In this document: positions 24,953 through 34,052 of the stretch, one piece after another
How the letters are laid out: every line of letters starts with the position of its first letter
Numbering within the stretch: position 1 is the stretch's first letter
Source: an uncultured Chlorobiaceae bacterium
GTDB taxonomy: Bacteria > Bacteroidota > Chlorobiia > Chlorobiales > Chlorobiaceae
Assembly: GCA_903939765.1 (NCBI GenBank)
Contig: CAJAIK010000047.1
Location: 1 to 64,000, forward strand
Length of the DNA: 64,000 nt
Reading direction: 5' to 3'
The notes under the pieces: generated by a model
The model's database searches: none
What the model was told of the DNA's origin: nothing
The model's input: only the letters and a program-made list of their open reading frames with translations
Translations under genes and position numbers: made by a program

Positions 24953-26411
24953 GGAAAAAGGTTGTTCCCCTGTTTGTTTCGCTGGTGACGCTTACTTTGA
25001 TATGTTGAAGATCTGCAAGCTTTTTGACAATGGAGAGTCCCAGACCAAAACCCCCTGTACCTGAGTTTCTCGATTCATCGACCCGGTAAAAGCGCTCAAA
25101 AATGGAATTCAGCTTCTCCGCAGGAATTCCGATACCCTGATCGCTTATGCTGCAGACAATTGTATCGGCGTTTCGTTGTACGGCTATTGCTATCGAAGAT
25201 CCGGTCGAAGAGTACTTGATGGCATTGGATACAATGTTTTCGCAGATCATGTCAAGCATGCCCGGATCGGCTGCAATCCGGGCGTTTTCCCGGTTGTCGA
25301 TGGTGATCGAAATGTTTTTTGTGTCGGCAGATGGCTGCATTCTTTCACGAAGACTCTCAAGATTTTTTGAAAGCTCTACCGTCTCAATGTGTGGCTGCAT
25401 CTTGTTGCTCTCATGACGCGCAATCATGAGTAACTGGTCGATCAGGCGTGCCATGCGGTTTAACTCCTTCAGGCAGAACTGTATCCTCGTTTCATAGTGC
25501 TCTCTTTCGCGCGGCTTGCGAACCAGCACTTCAAGGGTACCTTTGACGATGGAGAGTGGTGTTTTCAGCTCGTGCGAAGCGTTGGCCGTAAAGTGTTTTT
25601 CACGTTGAAACGCATCCTCCATCCTGTCGATCAGGGCATTGAAGGTGGCAGAGAGGCGATACAATTCGTCATGATGATAGGGAAGCGGGATGCGCTGATC
25701 GAGATGTGCCTGTGTCATTTTTTCGGCTGTGGCAATAACCTTTTCGATGGGCCTTATGCTTTTGCCGGCAATCAGGCGCGTCAGCATGAACAGCGTCAGA
25801 ATGATGACCGGAAAGGAAAAGAAAAAAATATCATGCAGGTCGTGCAGCACGATCATGGCGTTTTTCAGAGGAACCGCAACAATAAGGTACCCCAGGGTTT
25901 TTCCGCTGCTATTGATAAGAGGCACCTGTGCCTGCCGGACCATTGAACCACCGAAACTGCTGTTGAAGTAGGCGGCTCCATCCTGATCCGGATTAAATGC
26001 AAGGACGCACCAGGAAAGACTGGATGATTTATTGATGACCTGTCCGGTACTGTCAACCAGTTGGATAAATTCCGTATCAACATTTACCGTTTTTTTCTTT
26101 ATCGAGTCGTTGTCACTGTCTCCATCGCCGGCATCAATATCGCGGTTCTGAAAGCTGTCAAACCCTTTAAAGTCGTGGGTTGATATATTTGCGTCTGAAA
26201 GGATTTCGGAAACCTCTTTTTTTATCTCCTCATCGAATTGCCTGTAAACAATGCGTTCAACCGTGACGTAGATGGTCGCAAAAACAAGTGCGATTAAAAC
26301 TGCTGTCATGATGGTATAGTAAAATGCGATTCTGTTTCGCAAACTCATGACTGACCACGCTTTAAAAAAAGAGTGGCTTTTTTTGACAGAATTTTTCGCT
26401 TTTATAATCAT
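24900..26411 (-). CDS. Sensor histidine kinase (HAMP, OmpR partner type)
   Basis: A 503-residue membrane kinase. A first membrane helix (FYYTIMTAVLIALVFATIYV), a periplasmic domain of about 130 residues, a second helix (FFFSFPVIILTLFML), a HAMP linker, the dimerisation/phosphorylation motif ASHELKTPLS, and HATPase boxes MICENIVSNAIKYS, DQGIGIP and GGFGLGLSIVKKLA are all intact. The periplasmic domain carries a short acidic stretch (IDAGDGDSDND). ATG at 26411 overlaps the response-regulator stop by 4 bases. Its ligand is unknown; the DUF4405 protein upstream is the likely partner gene. Confidence 0.93.
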   Translation of the reverse strand: MIIKAKNSVKKSHSFFKAWSVMSLRNRIAFYYTIMTAVLIALVFATIYVTVERIVYRQFDEEIKKEVSEILSDANISTHDFKGFDSFQNRDIDAGDGDSDNDSIKKKTVNVDTEFIQLVDSTGQVINKSSSLSWCVLAFNPDQDGAAYFNSSFGGSMVRQAQVPLINSSGKTLGYLIVAVPLKNAMIVLHDLHDIFFFSFPVIILTLFMLTRLIAGKSIRPIEKVIATAEKMTQAHLDQRIPLPYHHDELYRLSATFNALIDRMEDAFQREKHFTANASHELKTPLSIVKGTLEVLVRKPREREHYETRIQFCLKELNRMARLIDQLLMIARHESNKMQPHIETVELSKNLESLRERMQPSADTKNISITIDNRENARIAADPGMLDMICENIVSNAIKYSSTGSSIAIAVQRNADTIVCSISDQGIGIPAEKLNSIFERFYRVDESRNSGTGGFGLGLSIVKKLADLQHIKVSVTSETNRGTTFFLTFPAAEVHCSDHFVPA

Positions 26412-27085
26412 GACATGCCTGGTTCGCGAACGATATAGCCTACTCCACGTATAGTTTGAATGATGTTTCCGCATCCTGCAGCTTCAAGTTTTCTGCGCAG
26501 AAAGGTAATGTAGACATCAATCACCGAGGTATCGGAATCAAAATGGATATCCCAGACATGTTCAATGATCCTGCTTCTGGTACACACCCGGTCTTTGTTG
26601 CGCACAAGGTATTCAAGCAGGGCAAATTCCTTGGGGGTAAGGGTGATTTCATTTGAAGCGGAGAATACCTGATGGGTTACAGGGTTGATGGTGAGGCTTC
26701 CGGCGCTTAATGAATCTTCAGTCTTGTTTTTATTTCGCAACTGCACACGGATGCGTGCAAGCAATTCTTCAAATTCAAAGGGTTTTTTTATGTAATCATT
26801 GGCGCCGGCATCAAGTCCGAACACGACGTCTTCAAGTGTGTCTTTGGCGGTCAGAAAGAGTAGTGGAACCGTGCTGCCAGCTTTTCGTACCTGCCGGCAG
26901 ACCTCAATACCACTCAGAGCAGGAATCATCCAGTCAACAATGAGCAGGTCATACTCGTTGATCAGGGCCATATCAAGCCCACTCTTGCCGTCGTAGGCAA
27001 CATCGACGGCAAAATACTCTTCTTCAAGTCCATCGCGGAGGAATCCGGCGATTCCCGGCTCATCTTCAATAATAAGAAGTCTCAT
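26408..27085 (-). CDS. OmpR/PhoB-family response regulator
   Basis: A 225-residue regulator with an N-terminal receiver domain (acidic pocket EDE at 7-9, phospho-acceptor Asp51 in LLIVDWMIP, switch LFLTAK) and a C-terminal winged helix (LTPKEFALLEYLV, then VWDIHFDSDTSVIDVYI and RRKLEAAG, ending IRGVGYIVRE). It would bind DNA as a dimer after phosphorylation by the kinase encoded next. It is 21 bases downstream of the DUF4405 gene. Confidence 0.95.
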   Translation of the reverse strand: MRLLIIEDEPGIAGFLRDGLEEEYFAVDVAYDGKSGLDMALINEYDLLIVDWMIPALSGIEVCRQVRKAGSTVPLLFLTAKDTLEDVVFGLDAGANDYIKKPFEFEELLARIRVQLRNKNKTEDSLSAGSLTINPVTHQVFSASNEITLTPKEFALLEYLVRNKDRVCTRSRIIEHVWDIHFDSDTSVIDVYITFLRRKLEAAGCGNIIQTIRGVGYIVREPGMS

Positions 27086-27106
27086 ACACTGAAATATTTT
27101 TCGGTA

Positions 27107-27655
27107 TTAATCGTTATCACCATCGTTTCCTGCAAAACCTTTTGCTTGTCCTAACACTGCACCAAGAATCTCCCGCTTATTTTTTCCGTTGTTGCTGGCA
27201 ATTTCCTGAATGGTTAAGGATGGCGCCTTGACCATGATACCGTTTTTTTCAAGTTGTTCAACGAGAAGCTTCGGCGTGGTTTTTGTAACCAGAGCTATGG
27301 TTTCCAGCGATGATGATTCAAGAAGTTGTGCAGCAACTTTCCCAGTCCTCTCTTTTCCGCCCTCTTTTCCCTCGTCATCTTTACCGAAAATCGGCAGAAG
27401 GGAGGCAACGGTGACGATGAGTGCTGCGCCAATGATGCCCAATGCAGGTTTTATTGAAAAATATCTGGTGAACCCATTCCAGTTTGAGCTGAGGTGGAGA
27501 AGAACTCCAGTCACAAGAAGCCAGCTCAGCCACTTGTGAACAGGCTCTATAATACCGATTTCCAAATCAAAAAAAATCAGAATGCCGGTGACTGCTGATA
27601 TCGTAAATGCCCCTATGGCAAGAGGGGTCGCCCAGGATTTAAGCGTTTGTGCCAT
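27107..27655 (-). CDS. DUF4405 membrane protein with C-terminal helical repeats
   Basis: A 182-residue protein. Residues 1-90 form three membrane helices with histidines in VHKWLSWLLVTGVLLHL, as in DUF4405/cytochrome-b-like proteins. After a charged linker (GKDDEGKEGGKERTGK) the last 70 residues contain two similar units, LETIALVTKTTPKLLVEQL and LTIQEIASNNGKNKREILGA, each a helix-turn-helix-like pattern. It is the first gene of an operon with an OmpR-type two-component system, so it may take part in sensing. Function unknown. Confidence 0.75.
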   Translation of the reverse strand: MAQTLKSWATPLAIGAFTISAVTGILIFFDLEIGIIEPVHKWLSWLLVTGVLLHLSSNWNGFTRYFSIKPALGIIGAALIVTVASLLPIFGKDDEGKEGGKERTGKVAAQLLESSSLETIALVTKTTPKLLVEQLEKNGIMVKAPSLTIQEIASNNGKNKREILGAVLGQAKGFAGNDGDND

Positions 27656-27931
27656 GGTGTCGAAAGTGGTTTTGTGCGTCGTTGCAAGTTTGAATTACTA
27701 TTTCACATCATCCAATGTAGCGGAGAGATTCTTAAAGAAGTATGAGAGAAAGCTTAATTTTTGCTTAAAATCGTTGAAAGGAAAAAAGTTTTTGCGCTTC
27801 AAGCGGCGGATGTTGAAGAACGAACTACTTTTGAAATGAGTTAATTTACTCTGTGTGCACTGTTTCCTGGTGGTTAAGCAAGGTTTTACACTGTTGTTGC
27901 AGAGCCCGTTTAATGCCACTCCCTCAAAACC

Positions 27932-28816
27932 ATGCCCATGCATTTTGATCATGAAGCTCTCAGGATACATGAAGGCGAGCGAGTCAATCTCGTCAGTCGT
28001 CCAACGTTGGTTGAACCGGTTTATGGTTCAAAAAAAGAGTATAAAGAGTTGCTTGCCGATCATGTTGCGCAGTTAAGCAAACTCCAGCAGGTGCATTATG
28101 CTGATAATCGTTACGCCCTGTTGCTGATTTTTCAGGCGATGGATGCTGCGGGTAAAGATGGGGTCATACGCCATGTGATGACGGGCGTCAACCCTCAGGG
28201 GTGTCAGGTATTCAGTTTCAAGCACCCTTCTGCGCAGGAGCTGGATCATGATTTTCTCTGGAGAAGCAACCGATCTCTCCCGCCACGGGGTCATATTGGC
28301 ATATTCAATCGTTCCTATTATGAGGAGGTGCTTATTGTTCGTGTGCATCCTGAAATACTTGCCGTCCAGGGTATTCCGGATGAGCTGATTCGGGGGGGTA
28401 AAGTATGGGAACACCGTTATCAGTCGATTGTCGATATGGAAAATCATCTCTATCGTAACGGGACAAGGATTGTCAAGTTTTTTCTTCACCTGTCGAAAGA
28501 AGAGCAGAGAAAACGGTTTCTCGGCAGGATAGACGCTCCGGCAAAGAACTGGAAATTCAGTGCGGCTGATGTTGAGGAGCGAAAGTATTGGACACAATAT
28601 ATGCGTGCATACGAGGCTTGCCTTGGTGCAACAAGCAGCAAACATGCGCCCTGGTACGTTGTTCCGGCCGATGACAAACAGAACGCACGGCTGATTGTGT
28701 CACAAATCATTGTTCATACCCTCAGCTCTCTCGGTTTGTCTTATCCGGAAGCCTCTGTGCAGCGCCACAAGGAGCTGGCTGATATTCGCAAGCGGCTGAT
28801 GGAAGAGGGTGGCTGA
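27932..28816 (+). CDS. ppk2: Polyphosphate kinase 2 family phosphotransferase
   Basis: A 294-residue PPK2 enzyme, which moves phosphate between polyphosphate and nucleotides. The Walker A-like loop is in [17 protein letters not shown]; the lid and Walker B-like motifs [16 protein letters not shown] and [15 protein letters not shown] are clear, and [15 protein letters not shown] is typical of the class I (ADP/AMP) branch. Length is normal for single-domain members. It converges with hisF, with 11 bases between the two stops. Confidence 0.92.
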   Translation: MPMHFDHEALRIHEGERVNLVSRPTLVEPVYGSKKEYKELLADHVAQLSKLQQVHYADNRYALLLIFQAMDAAGKDGVIRHVMTGVNPQGCQVFSFKHPSAQELDHDFLWRSNRSLPPRGHIGIFNRSYYEEVLIVRVHPEILAVQGIPDELIRGGKVWEHRYQSIVDMENHLYRNGTRIVKFFLHLSKEEQRKRFLGRIDAPAKNWKFSAADVEERKYWTQYMRAYEACLGATSSKHAPWYVVPADDKQNARLIVSQIIVHTLSSLGLSYPEASVQRHKELADIRKRLMEEGG

Positions 28817-28827
28817 CAGCCTGTCGC

Positions 28828-29583
28828 TCAGATCCTGACAGGGATTCCTCTCTCCCGCAGGTACTCCTTTGCCTCAAGGATTGAATGTTGCCGGAAGTGG
28901 AAGATCGATGCGGCAAGTGCGGCGTCGGCGTGGCCTTTTGTAAATCCGTCATAGAGGTGTTCAAGATTTCCCGCTCCTCCGGATGCGATGACGGGAATAT
29001 GTACTGATGTGGAGACTCGGCTGAGAATATCGTTGTCATACCCCTCTTTGGTGCCGTCCCTGTCCATGCTGGTCAAAAGAATTTCACCGGCACCAAGTTC
29101 CTGTACCTTATGTGCCCATTCGAGCGCTTCATAGCATGTTGGATTTTTCCCGGAGTGCGTGTAGACAAGGTACTCATCCCCTGTTTTCTTGATGTCGATG
29201 GCAACTACTACAGCCTGCGAGCCGTATTTTTCTGCAATCCGTGAAATCAGGAAGGGGTCGTTGACCGCTGCGGTATTGACCGAAACCTTGTCGGCACCAT
29301 GCAGAAAGACCTCCCGTGCACGCTCAACAGAACTGATTCCGCCGCCGACAGTGAGAGGAATGAAGACCTCTCCGGAGACTTTCAGTACCTCTTCAAGTGT
29401 TGTTTTGCGTGATTCAAGTGATGCTGAAATATCAAGGAAAACAAGCTCATCAGCCAGTTCATTGTTGTAGAAGCGTGCCTGCTCAAGAATGGAGCCTGCA
29501 TCTCTTAACCCCTCAAAGTTTATTCCTTTTACCACCCTGCCGTCGCGAACATCGAGACAGGGTATAATTCGCTTGGCTAACAT
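28828..29583 (-). CDS. hisF: Imidazole glycerol phosphate synthase cyclase subunit
   Basis: A 251-residue TIM barrel forming imidazole glycerol phosphate and AICAR in histidine synthesis, using ammonia from HisH. MLAKRIIPCLDVRDGRVVKG carries the catalytic Asp11; TSMDRDGTKEGYD carries the second catalytic Asp near 130; phosphate-binding loops VGGGISS and ASGGAGN are intact. hisH is not next to it. It lies 88 bases downstream of the polysaccharide cluster in the same direction, with no obvious terminator between. Confidence 0.96.
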   Translation of the reverse strand: MLAKRIIPCLDVRDGRVVKGINFEGLRDAGSILEQARFYNNELADELVFLDISASLESRKTTLEEVLKVSGEVFIPLTVGGGISSVERAREVFLHGADKVSVNTAAVNDPFLISRIAEKYGSQAVVVAIDIKKTGDEYLVYTHSGKNPTCYEALEWAHKVQELGAGEILLTSMDRDGTKEGYDNDILSRVSTSVHIPVIASGGAGNLEHLYDGFTKGHADAALAASIFHFRQHSILEAKEYLRERGIPVRI

Positions 29584-29671
29584 TTATTGTAGAGAGCTGA
29601 AAACGCATTTATGAAAATCGTGACACAAGAAATCAATAAAGTTCGAACTCTCCAACAATATTTTCCGTCTG

Positions 29672-31438
29672 TCACGAACTCTTTTCATTTTTTCTGGAAG
29701 CGGAAAATGGCAATAAGGCGATAGCCTGTTTTTTTTCACCGTCATTCAAGACCGTGAACCAAAACAGTGTAATGGTCATCAGTAAATATCCCACGCCACA
29801 GGCAAGGAGCTGCACTATTATGGAGATGCGGCCTGTAACAGGAAAGAGTACCGTAACAGCGTAGAAGAAGCAACCCGGGAGAACCGGTACCAGCGCAGGA
29901 AGGAGAGAGCGTACAACAAATTCCCTGATTCGGACCTGAAAAGTGTAGCCGCTTCGCCAAAAAAGAAACAGGGTGCTGCTTATTGAGCTGAGAGCTATGG
30001 CCGCAGCAGCACCTGACAAACCGTATGCAATTATTGCAGCCGGAATCCAGATCAGCATCAATAAACCCTGAACAAGCATATACTCAAGCTCTTTTCCGGT
30101 TCTGTTTATTCCCCGAAAAATCATATTTACCGGCCCGGTACATTGCTGGACGGCGTAACCTATTGAAAGAAAGATCATGACTGTTGCGGCCTCAGAGTAG
30201 TTTGGGCCAACCCACCCGTCAATAAGGGGGTGCGCCATAAAGACAAGAAAAACAAAAAGTGTTGAGCTTATAATATTGGTAAAGCGGATTCCATTGAGAT
30301 AGAGCTCCTTCAGTTCATCACTGTCGAGATAATTACTGTTTTGCTGTTCACGGTGAAGCAGAAAAAAAAGAGCGCAAAAAAGTGCTGCAATGACTGACGC
30401 CATGACAACAGGAGATACCGGAAGATATTGCTGAAGAATCGGTAAGAAACAGATGGGGACAATGGCGAACAGAGTGGCCATCAACGCTATTTTTATATAG
30501 GTTTGAATTCTATCCCCAACGGTATCGCTCTGCTCTCCGGTCCAGGAGCCGTCAAGATGGGCTGCTGTAGATAAAAATGGGGCAAAAGCAGAATTGGCAA
30601 TACCGCCAGCGGTTGAGGGAAGCTTTCGTCCCAGTTCAAACATTCCGCCAGACGCAAGCCCTGAAATGGCTGTAATAAACATCCTGTCAATTGCCGTAAG
30701 AAAAATGCCAATAATGCCGAGAACCTGGACTTTCCCGCCAAACCCTATAAAATGACGAAAGTGCTCACGAGTTACCAGTTTCCATGATATCGTCAACGAT
30801 GGCAAAAGGGTACGGGCAACTTTCCAGCAAAGTGCACTTGCCATGATAAGCCGTAATGCAAAAGCGTAGAGCAATCCCTTCACTCCTGATCCAAGGGCAA
30901 GAAAGAGAAGGATAAAGACAATTTCAAAAAGTCCGGCAATGGTCGATATTATCTTTTCTTTTGCAAACTCATGCATTCCATTGATAATAAATGCAAGTCC
31001 TCCCAAAGTAAGTTCAAGACTGAAGACAATTGCCGTTCCAATAAATATGGTTGAGGCCAGTTCCTGTTGTGACGGCCCTATGTGAAATTGTTGAAGAATA
31101 AACGGCATCATCAGAAAGAGCAGCGAGCAAAAAAGCAGGCTGAAGGTCAACATATATGCTATACCAGTTGAAAGCAGCTTGCTTATTTCACTCTCTTTCC
31201 CTTCGGCAAGGTAGCGTGCAGAGTATCGGATATAGGTGCTGTTAACTCCGAATCCTCCCATCCCGGCATAGGAAAGAATGATAAAGGAGAGTGACCATAG
31301 GCCGAATTCCGCAAGCGAGAGAAAGTGCAGGATATAGGGTGTCAAGAGAATACGGCTTACCATGTAAATAATCGTTGCGACCATACCGGACAAGGCGTTT
31401 CCGGCAAGTTTTTTATGTGCGTTGCTTTGATTTTGCAT
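29672..31438 (-). CDS. Oligosaccharide flippase (Wzx-like, MOP superfamily)
   Basis: A 588-residue polytopic protein with about 14 hydrophobic segments. The N-terminus (KKLAGNALSGMVATIIYMVS, then RILLTPYILHFLSLAEFGLW) is the standard opening of polysaccharide biosynthesis proteins that flip lipid-linked repeat units. A charged loop (REQQNSNYLDSDELK) splits the two halves, making it longer than the usual 420-480 residues. It is the last clear gene of the 25-kb cluster, separated by 305 bases from the acyltransferase gene. Confidence 0.85.
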   Translation of the reverse strand: MQNQSNAHKKLAGNALSGMVATIIYMVSRILLTPYILHFLSLAEFGLWSLSFIILSYAGMGGFGVNSTYIRYSARYLAEGKESEISKLLSTGIAYMLTFSLLFCSLLFLMMPFILQQFHIGPSQQELASTIFIGTAIVFSLELTLGGLAFIINGMHEFAKEKIISTIAGLFEIVFILLFLALGSGVKGLLYAFALRLIMASALCWKVARTLLPSLTISWKLVTREHFRHFIGFGGKVQVLGIIGIFLTAIDRMFITAISGLASGGMFELGRKLPSTAGGIANSAFAPFLSTAAHLDGSWTGEQSDTVGDRIQTYIKIALMATLFAIVPICFLPILQQYLPVSPVVMASVIAALFCALFFLLHREQQNSNYLDSDELKELYLNGIRFTNIISSTLFVFLVFMAHPLIDGWVGPNYSEAATVMIFLSIGYAVQQCTGPVNMIFRGINRTGKELEYMLVQGLLMLIWIPAAIIAYGLSGAAAAIALSSISSTLFLFWRSGYTFQVRIREFVVRSLLPALVPVLPGCFFYAVTVLFPVTGRISIIVQLLACGVGYLLMTITLFWFTVLNDGEKKQAIALLPFSASRKNEKSS

Positions 31439-31743
31439 GATGATTCGCAGTTACGAGATGGGGTTGTATTTTTTTTGCGAATTTCCGGTTAACTTTTGTT
31501 CCGGTTCTTCTGAGCAGGCACACCTCTGGAGGCAGGGAATAGTGTCAGGTGCAATTGCACAGCACTGGATGAACGGTGGTTGAAATTCGATAGAAATATA
31601 GGTTAAATTTTCTCTCTTTAAGAATCTTGATCAGAATCTTCTTTTCACCTGAATCCTGCGTGACCTTTATGCAACTCTCTTCCTGAGGACTCTTTTTTGT
31701 GCTGTGTTCAGCATGGAAGAGGGTTGCACTCGGGGGAATCCGG
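31439..31743. other. Spacer within the polysaccharide cluster
   Basis: No gene is seen on either strand in these 305 bases. It separates the acyltransferase gene from the flippase gene and so may carry a promoter for the flippase. I saw no convincing terminator hairpin or promoter hexamers. Confidence 0.4.
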
Positions 31744-32730
31744 TCAACTCTTTTTTATTGGTCGCTTGCCAAGGAGCAATATGCGTGAGGGGTTGTATTT
31801 TGAGGCAATCTGTTCCAGAAAAATCGGCCCGATGAGTCCAAAGGTAAGGCCAAGGATAAAAAGCCACCAAATGCTGGTTATGCCGATTTTTTCAAAGATG
31901 ATTCTCGATGCTGCCGTAAAAAAAATATGAAACAGGTAGATGGAGTAGGAGTAGATGCCAATTCTCGCAAGAAACGCAGACTCAACCTCTGTAAAGAGTA
32001 GCGCAGTGCAGAAGGTGGTACCGATGATGAGCGCATTTAATGAGCGTCGTTGCCCGCCATATTGTTGACCGTAGAAAACAAGAAAGAGCATGAGAGCCGT
32101 GAGAAGCAGATAGCCGAGTGCTTTTTGGTTTTTGAAATGCATCGGAAAGCGGGAGCAGTAGAGACCGGCGAGAAAGTAGGGAAAGAGATAGATGGCACCA
32201 GCAATCGACAACCATGGCGTTCCGGCATTGGTGACATAAAGGATTGCTGCAATGACAAAAAGGAGTGCAAAGCTTTTTTTGTTATGCAAAACCCTGAAGT
32301 GTTCAAGGGGTATGAGAAGGAGAAAAAGAAGAAAAAGCGATTCAATGAACCAGTAGTGCGCTACAGGAAGCAGGTGCAAAAAACGCCAGTCAGTTACGGT
32401 GGAGTTTGTTCCTGGGGTAAATGTTTTAAAAAGGGCGAAGAGTGTCCCGACAAAAAGCATAGGAATGATCAGGCGTCGTATTTTGCCAGATACAAATTTT
32501 TTCCAGTCAGATGAAAAGGGTCGCCAGGCATAGACAATACCAGAAAGAAAGGTGAAGATCGGCATGCGGATATAGAGAAGGAGCGCGTTTGCATCTTTCA
32601 GTACTCCTTCTTGCACATGAAGTCCGTTGTCTGGAGCGATGCCGATGACATGGTAGGCAACCAGAAGAATGCAGGCAAAGCCTCTGAGTGTATCAATAGA
32701 GCTGTTTCTGTTTACAGTGAGTGTTGTCAT
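31744..32730 (-). CDS. Acyltransferase family 3 membrane protein
   Basis: A 328-residue acyltransferase-3 (OafA/WecH-like) with about 10 membrane helices. The N-terminal SIDTLRGFACILLVAYHVIG, with its conserved Arg and His, is diagnostic. Such enzymes acetylate or succinylate extracellular polysaccharide. ATG 32730 was chosen: it overlaps the stop of the preceding gene by 4 bases and gives the family start; the longer form from 32793 would overlap that gene much further. Confidence 0.88.
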   Translation of the reverse strand: MTTLTVNRNSSIDTLRGFACILLVAYHVIGIAPDNGLHVQEGVLKDANALLLYIRMPIFTFLSGIVYAWRPFSSDWKKFVSGKIRRLIIPMLFVGTLFALFKTFTPGTNSTVTDWRFLHLLPVAHYWFIESLFLLFLLLIPLEHFRVLHNKKSFALLFVIAAILYVTNAGTPWLSIAGAIYLFPYFLAGLYCSRFPMHFKNQKALGYLLLTALMLFLVFYGQQYGGQRRSLNALIIGTTFCTALLFTEVESAFLARIGIYSYSIYLFHIFFTAASRIIFEKIGITSIWWLFILGLTFGLIGPIFLEQIASKYNPSRILLLGKRPIKKS

Positions 32731-33236
32731 GTGATTGATTCTTTGTGTTTTATCTTTCTGATGGAGCTTGTAAGCCATACAAGGAGAGCCCAAAACATCA
32801 GGAACAGTTCAAGACCGAATCCCCATTGTGTAAAATAATGCCCTCCTTCTGAACTCTCAGTTATCAGTGAAAATTGTTTGTCTGAGAATGGTGCCAACCA
32901 AAGGATATGGCCGGTAACGGTATCGAGTATCAGATGAATAAGGGCGTTCAGCGTGAAAATAAAACATAATGCCGGAACTTTGCTCCATGTTTTCTGGAGT
33001 CGTAACCATAAGAGTGAAATCAGCAACAGGGAAAGCCAGAAAATCGGGAAGTGGGTAACGTAGTTGTGATGATAGGCCTGATCAATCAGGAGGGAATAGA
33101 GCAAATCGGTATCGGGCGCAATTGCACCAAACAGGCCCCAGAATATGAATGTTTTGTAAAACAACAAGCAATTTTCAAGCCTTTCCGATAGTAACTTTGA
33201 GATAACATATCCGGCAGGCAGATGTCCAAAAATCAT
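32727..33236 (-). CDS. YdjM-like (DUF457) membrane metal-dependent hydrolase
   Basis: A 169-residue membrane protein with five hydrophobic segments. The opening FGHLPAGYVISKLL and GAIAPDTDLLYSLL, followed by YHHNYVTHF and LIHLILDTVTGHI, fit the DUF457/YdjM family of predicted membrane-bound metal-dependent hydrolases. It overlaps the acyltransferase gene by 4 bases. Its role in polysaccharide metabolism is unknown. Confidence 0.75.
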   Translation of the reverse strand: MIFGHLPAGYVISKLLSERLENCLLFYKTFIFWGLFGAIAPDTDLLYSLLIDQAYHHNYVTHFPIFWLSLLLISLLWLRLQKTWSKVPALCFIFTLNALIHLILDTVTGHILWLAPFSDKQFSLITESSEGGHYFTQWGFGLELFLMFWALLVWLTSSIRKIKHKESIT

Positions 33237-33315
33237 TGTTCGTCCTTAAACTGCTCTGTTTGGGTAAGGGTTGATTTTATTGAAACCCGATCTGTTGGCT
33301 TTTTCATGCAAAACT

Positions 33316-34026
33316 TTACAGTATAATTTGTGTGGCTATATGGTAGATAATTCTGAGATCATCAAACATGGAGGCCATCTCATAGGTTGTAAGAAAGAGG
33401 AGCATATAAAAGAGGGCTGGAGATTTTTCAGACCAGACAATCAGCGGCTTTACAACCAGCATGTTGATTTTTTTGCTGTTGTGCAGAAGGAGTGTAATCA
33501 AAACCCCGATAACAGCTCCAGCGATAATGTCTGTAGGATAGTGCAATCCAAGGTAGATTCTCGGAAGAAGAACAATTGATATGACGTAAAATAATGTGGC
33601 AACTCCGACTCTTTTTGATATCAGCCATATTCCCGTTGCAAGACTGAGCATGAATGTTGCATGGTCACTTGGAAAAGAGCTCATGCCATCGAATATGCGG
33701 TGACCAAGACCGTAAGGAATAACAAAATGCATGGCAATATTTGTTATTGGTCTTGGTCTGAATGGAAGCGTCAAGGCAAGCAATCTGCCGATGAAAATCG
33801 CGACAAAACATGCAAGTAACGTTATTATAACCTGCTCCCGCAGACGCGATGATGAGGCATCGTTCCTCTTCTCTTTATGGAACCAGAAAAACCAGAGTAC
33901 TGTAATTGGAATAGCTCCCTTCAAGAGATGATTTTCGGAAATTGCCCATAACAGGTAATCGAAATGGCGTGATGTTTGCGCAAAGCTGTTAACGTATGCA
34001 AGTATTGACGCGTCAAAAGTATTCAT
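33316..34026 (-). CDS. PAP2-family membrane phosphatase
   Basis: A 236-residue membrane phosphatase. The three PAP2 signatures are visible: KEKRNDASSSRLRE preceding a helix (motif 1 is weak), MSSFPSDHATF with its catalytic His and RIYLGLHYPTDIIAG with the second His and Asp. In a polysaccharide cluster it could dephosphorylate undecaprenyl diphosphate released after polymerisation. It lies 26 bases after the upstream glycosyltransferase. Confidence 0.87.
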   Translation of the reverse strand: MNTFDASILAYVNSFAQTSRHFDYLLWAISENHLLKGAIPITVLWFFWFHKEKRNDASSSRLREQVIITLLACFVAIFIGRLLALTLPFRPRPITNIAMHFVIPYGLGHRIFDGMSSFPSDHATFMLSLATGIWLISKRVGVATLFYVISIVLLPRIYLGLHYPTDIIAGAVIGVLITLLLHNSKKINMLVVKPLIVWSEKSPALFYMLLFLTTYEMASMFDDLRIIYHIATQIIL

Positions 34027-34052
34027 GTTTTTCCGCTCATAAGATCGTTTTG

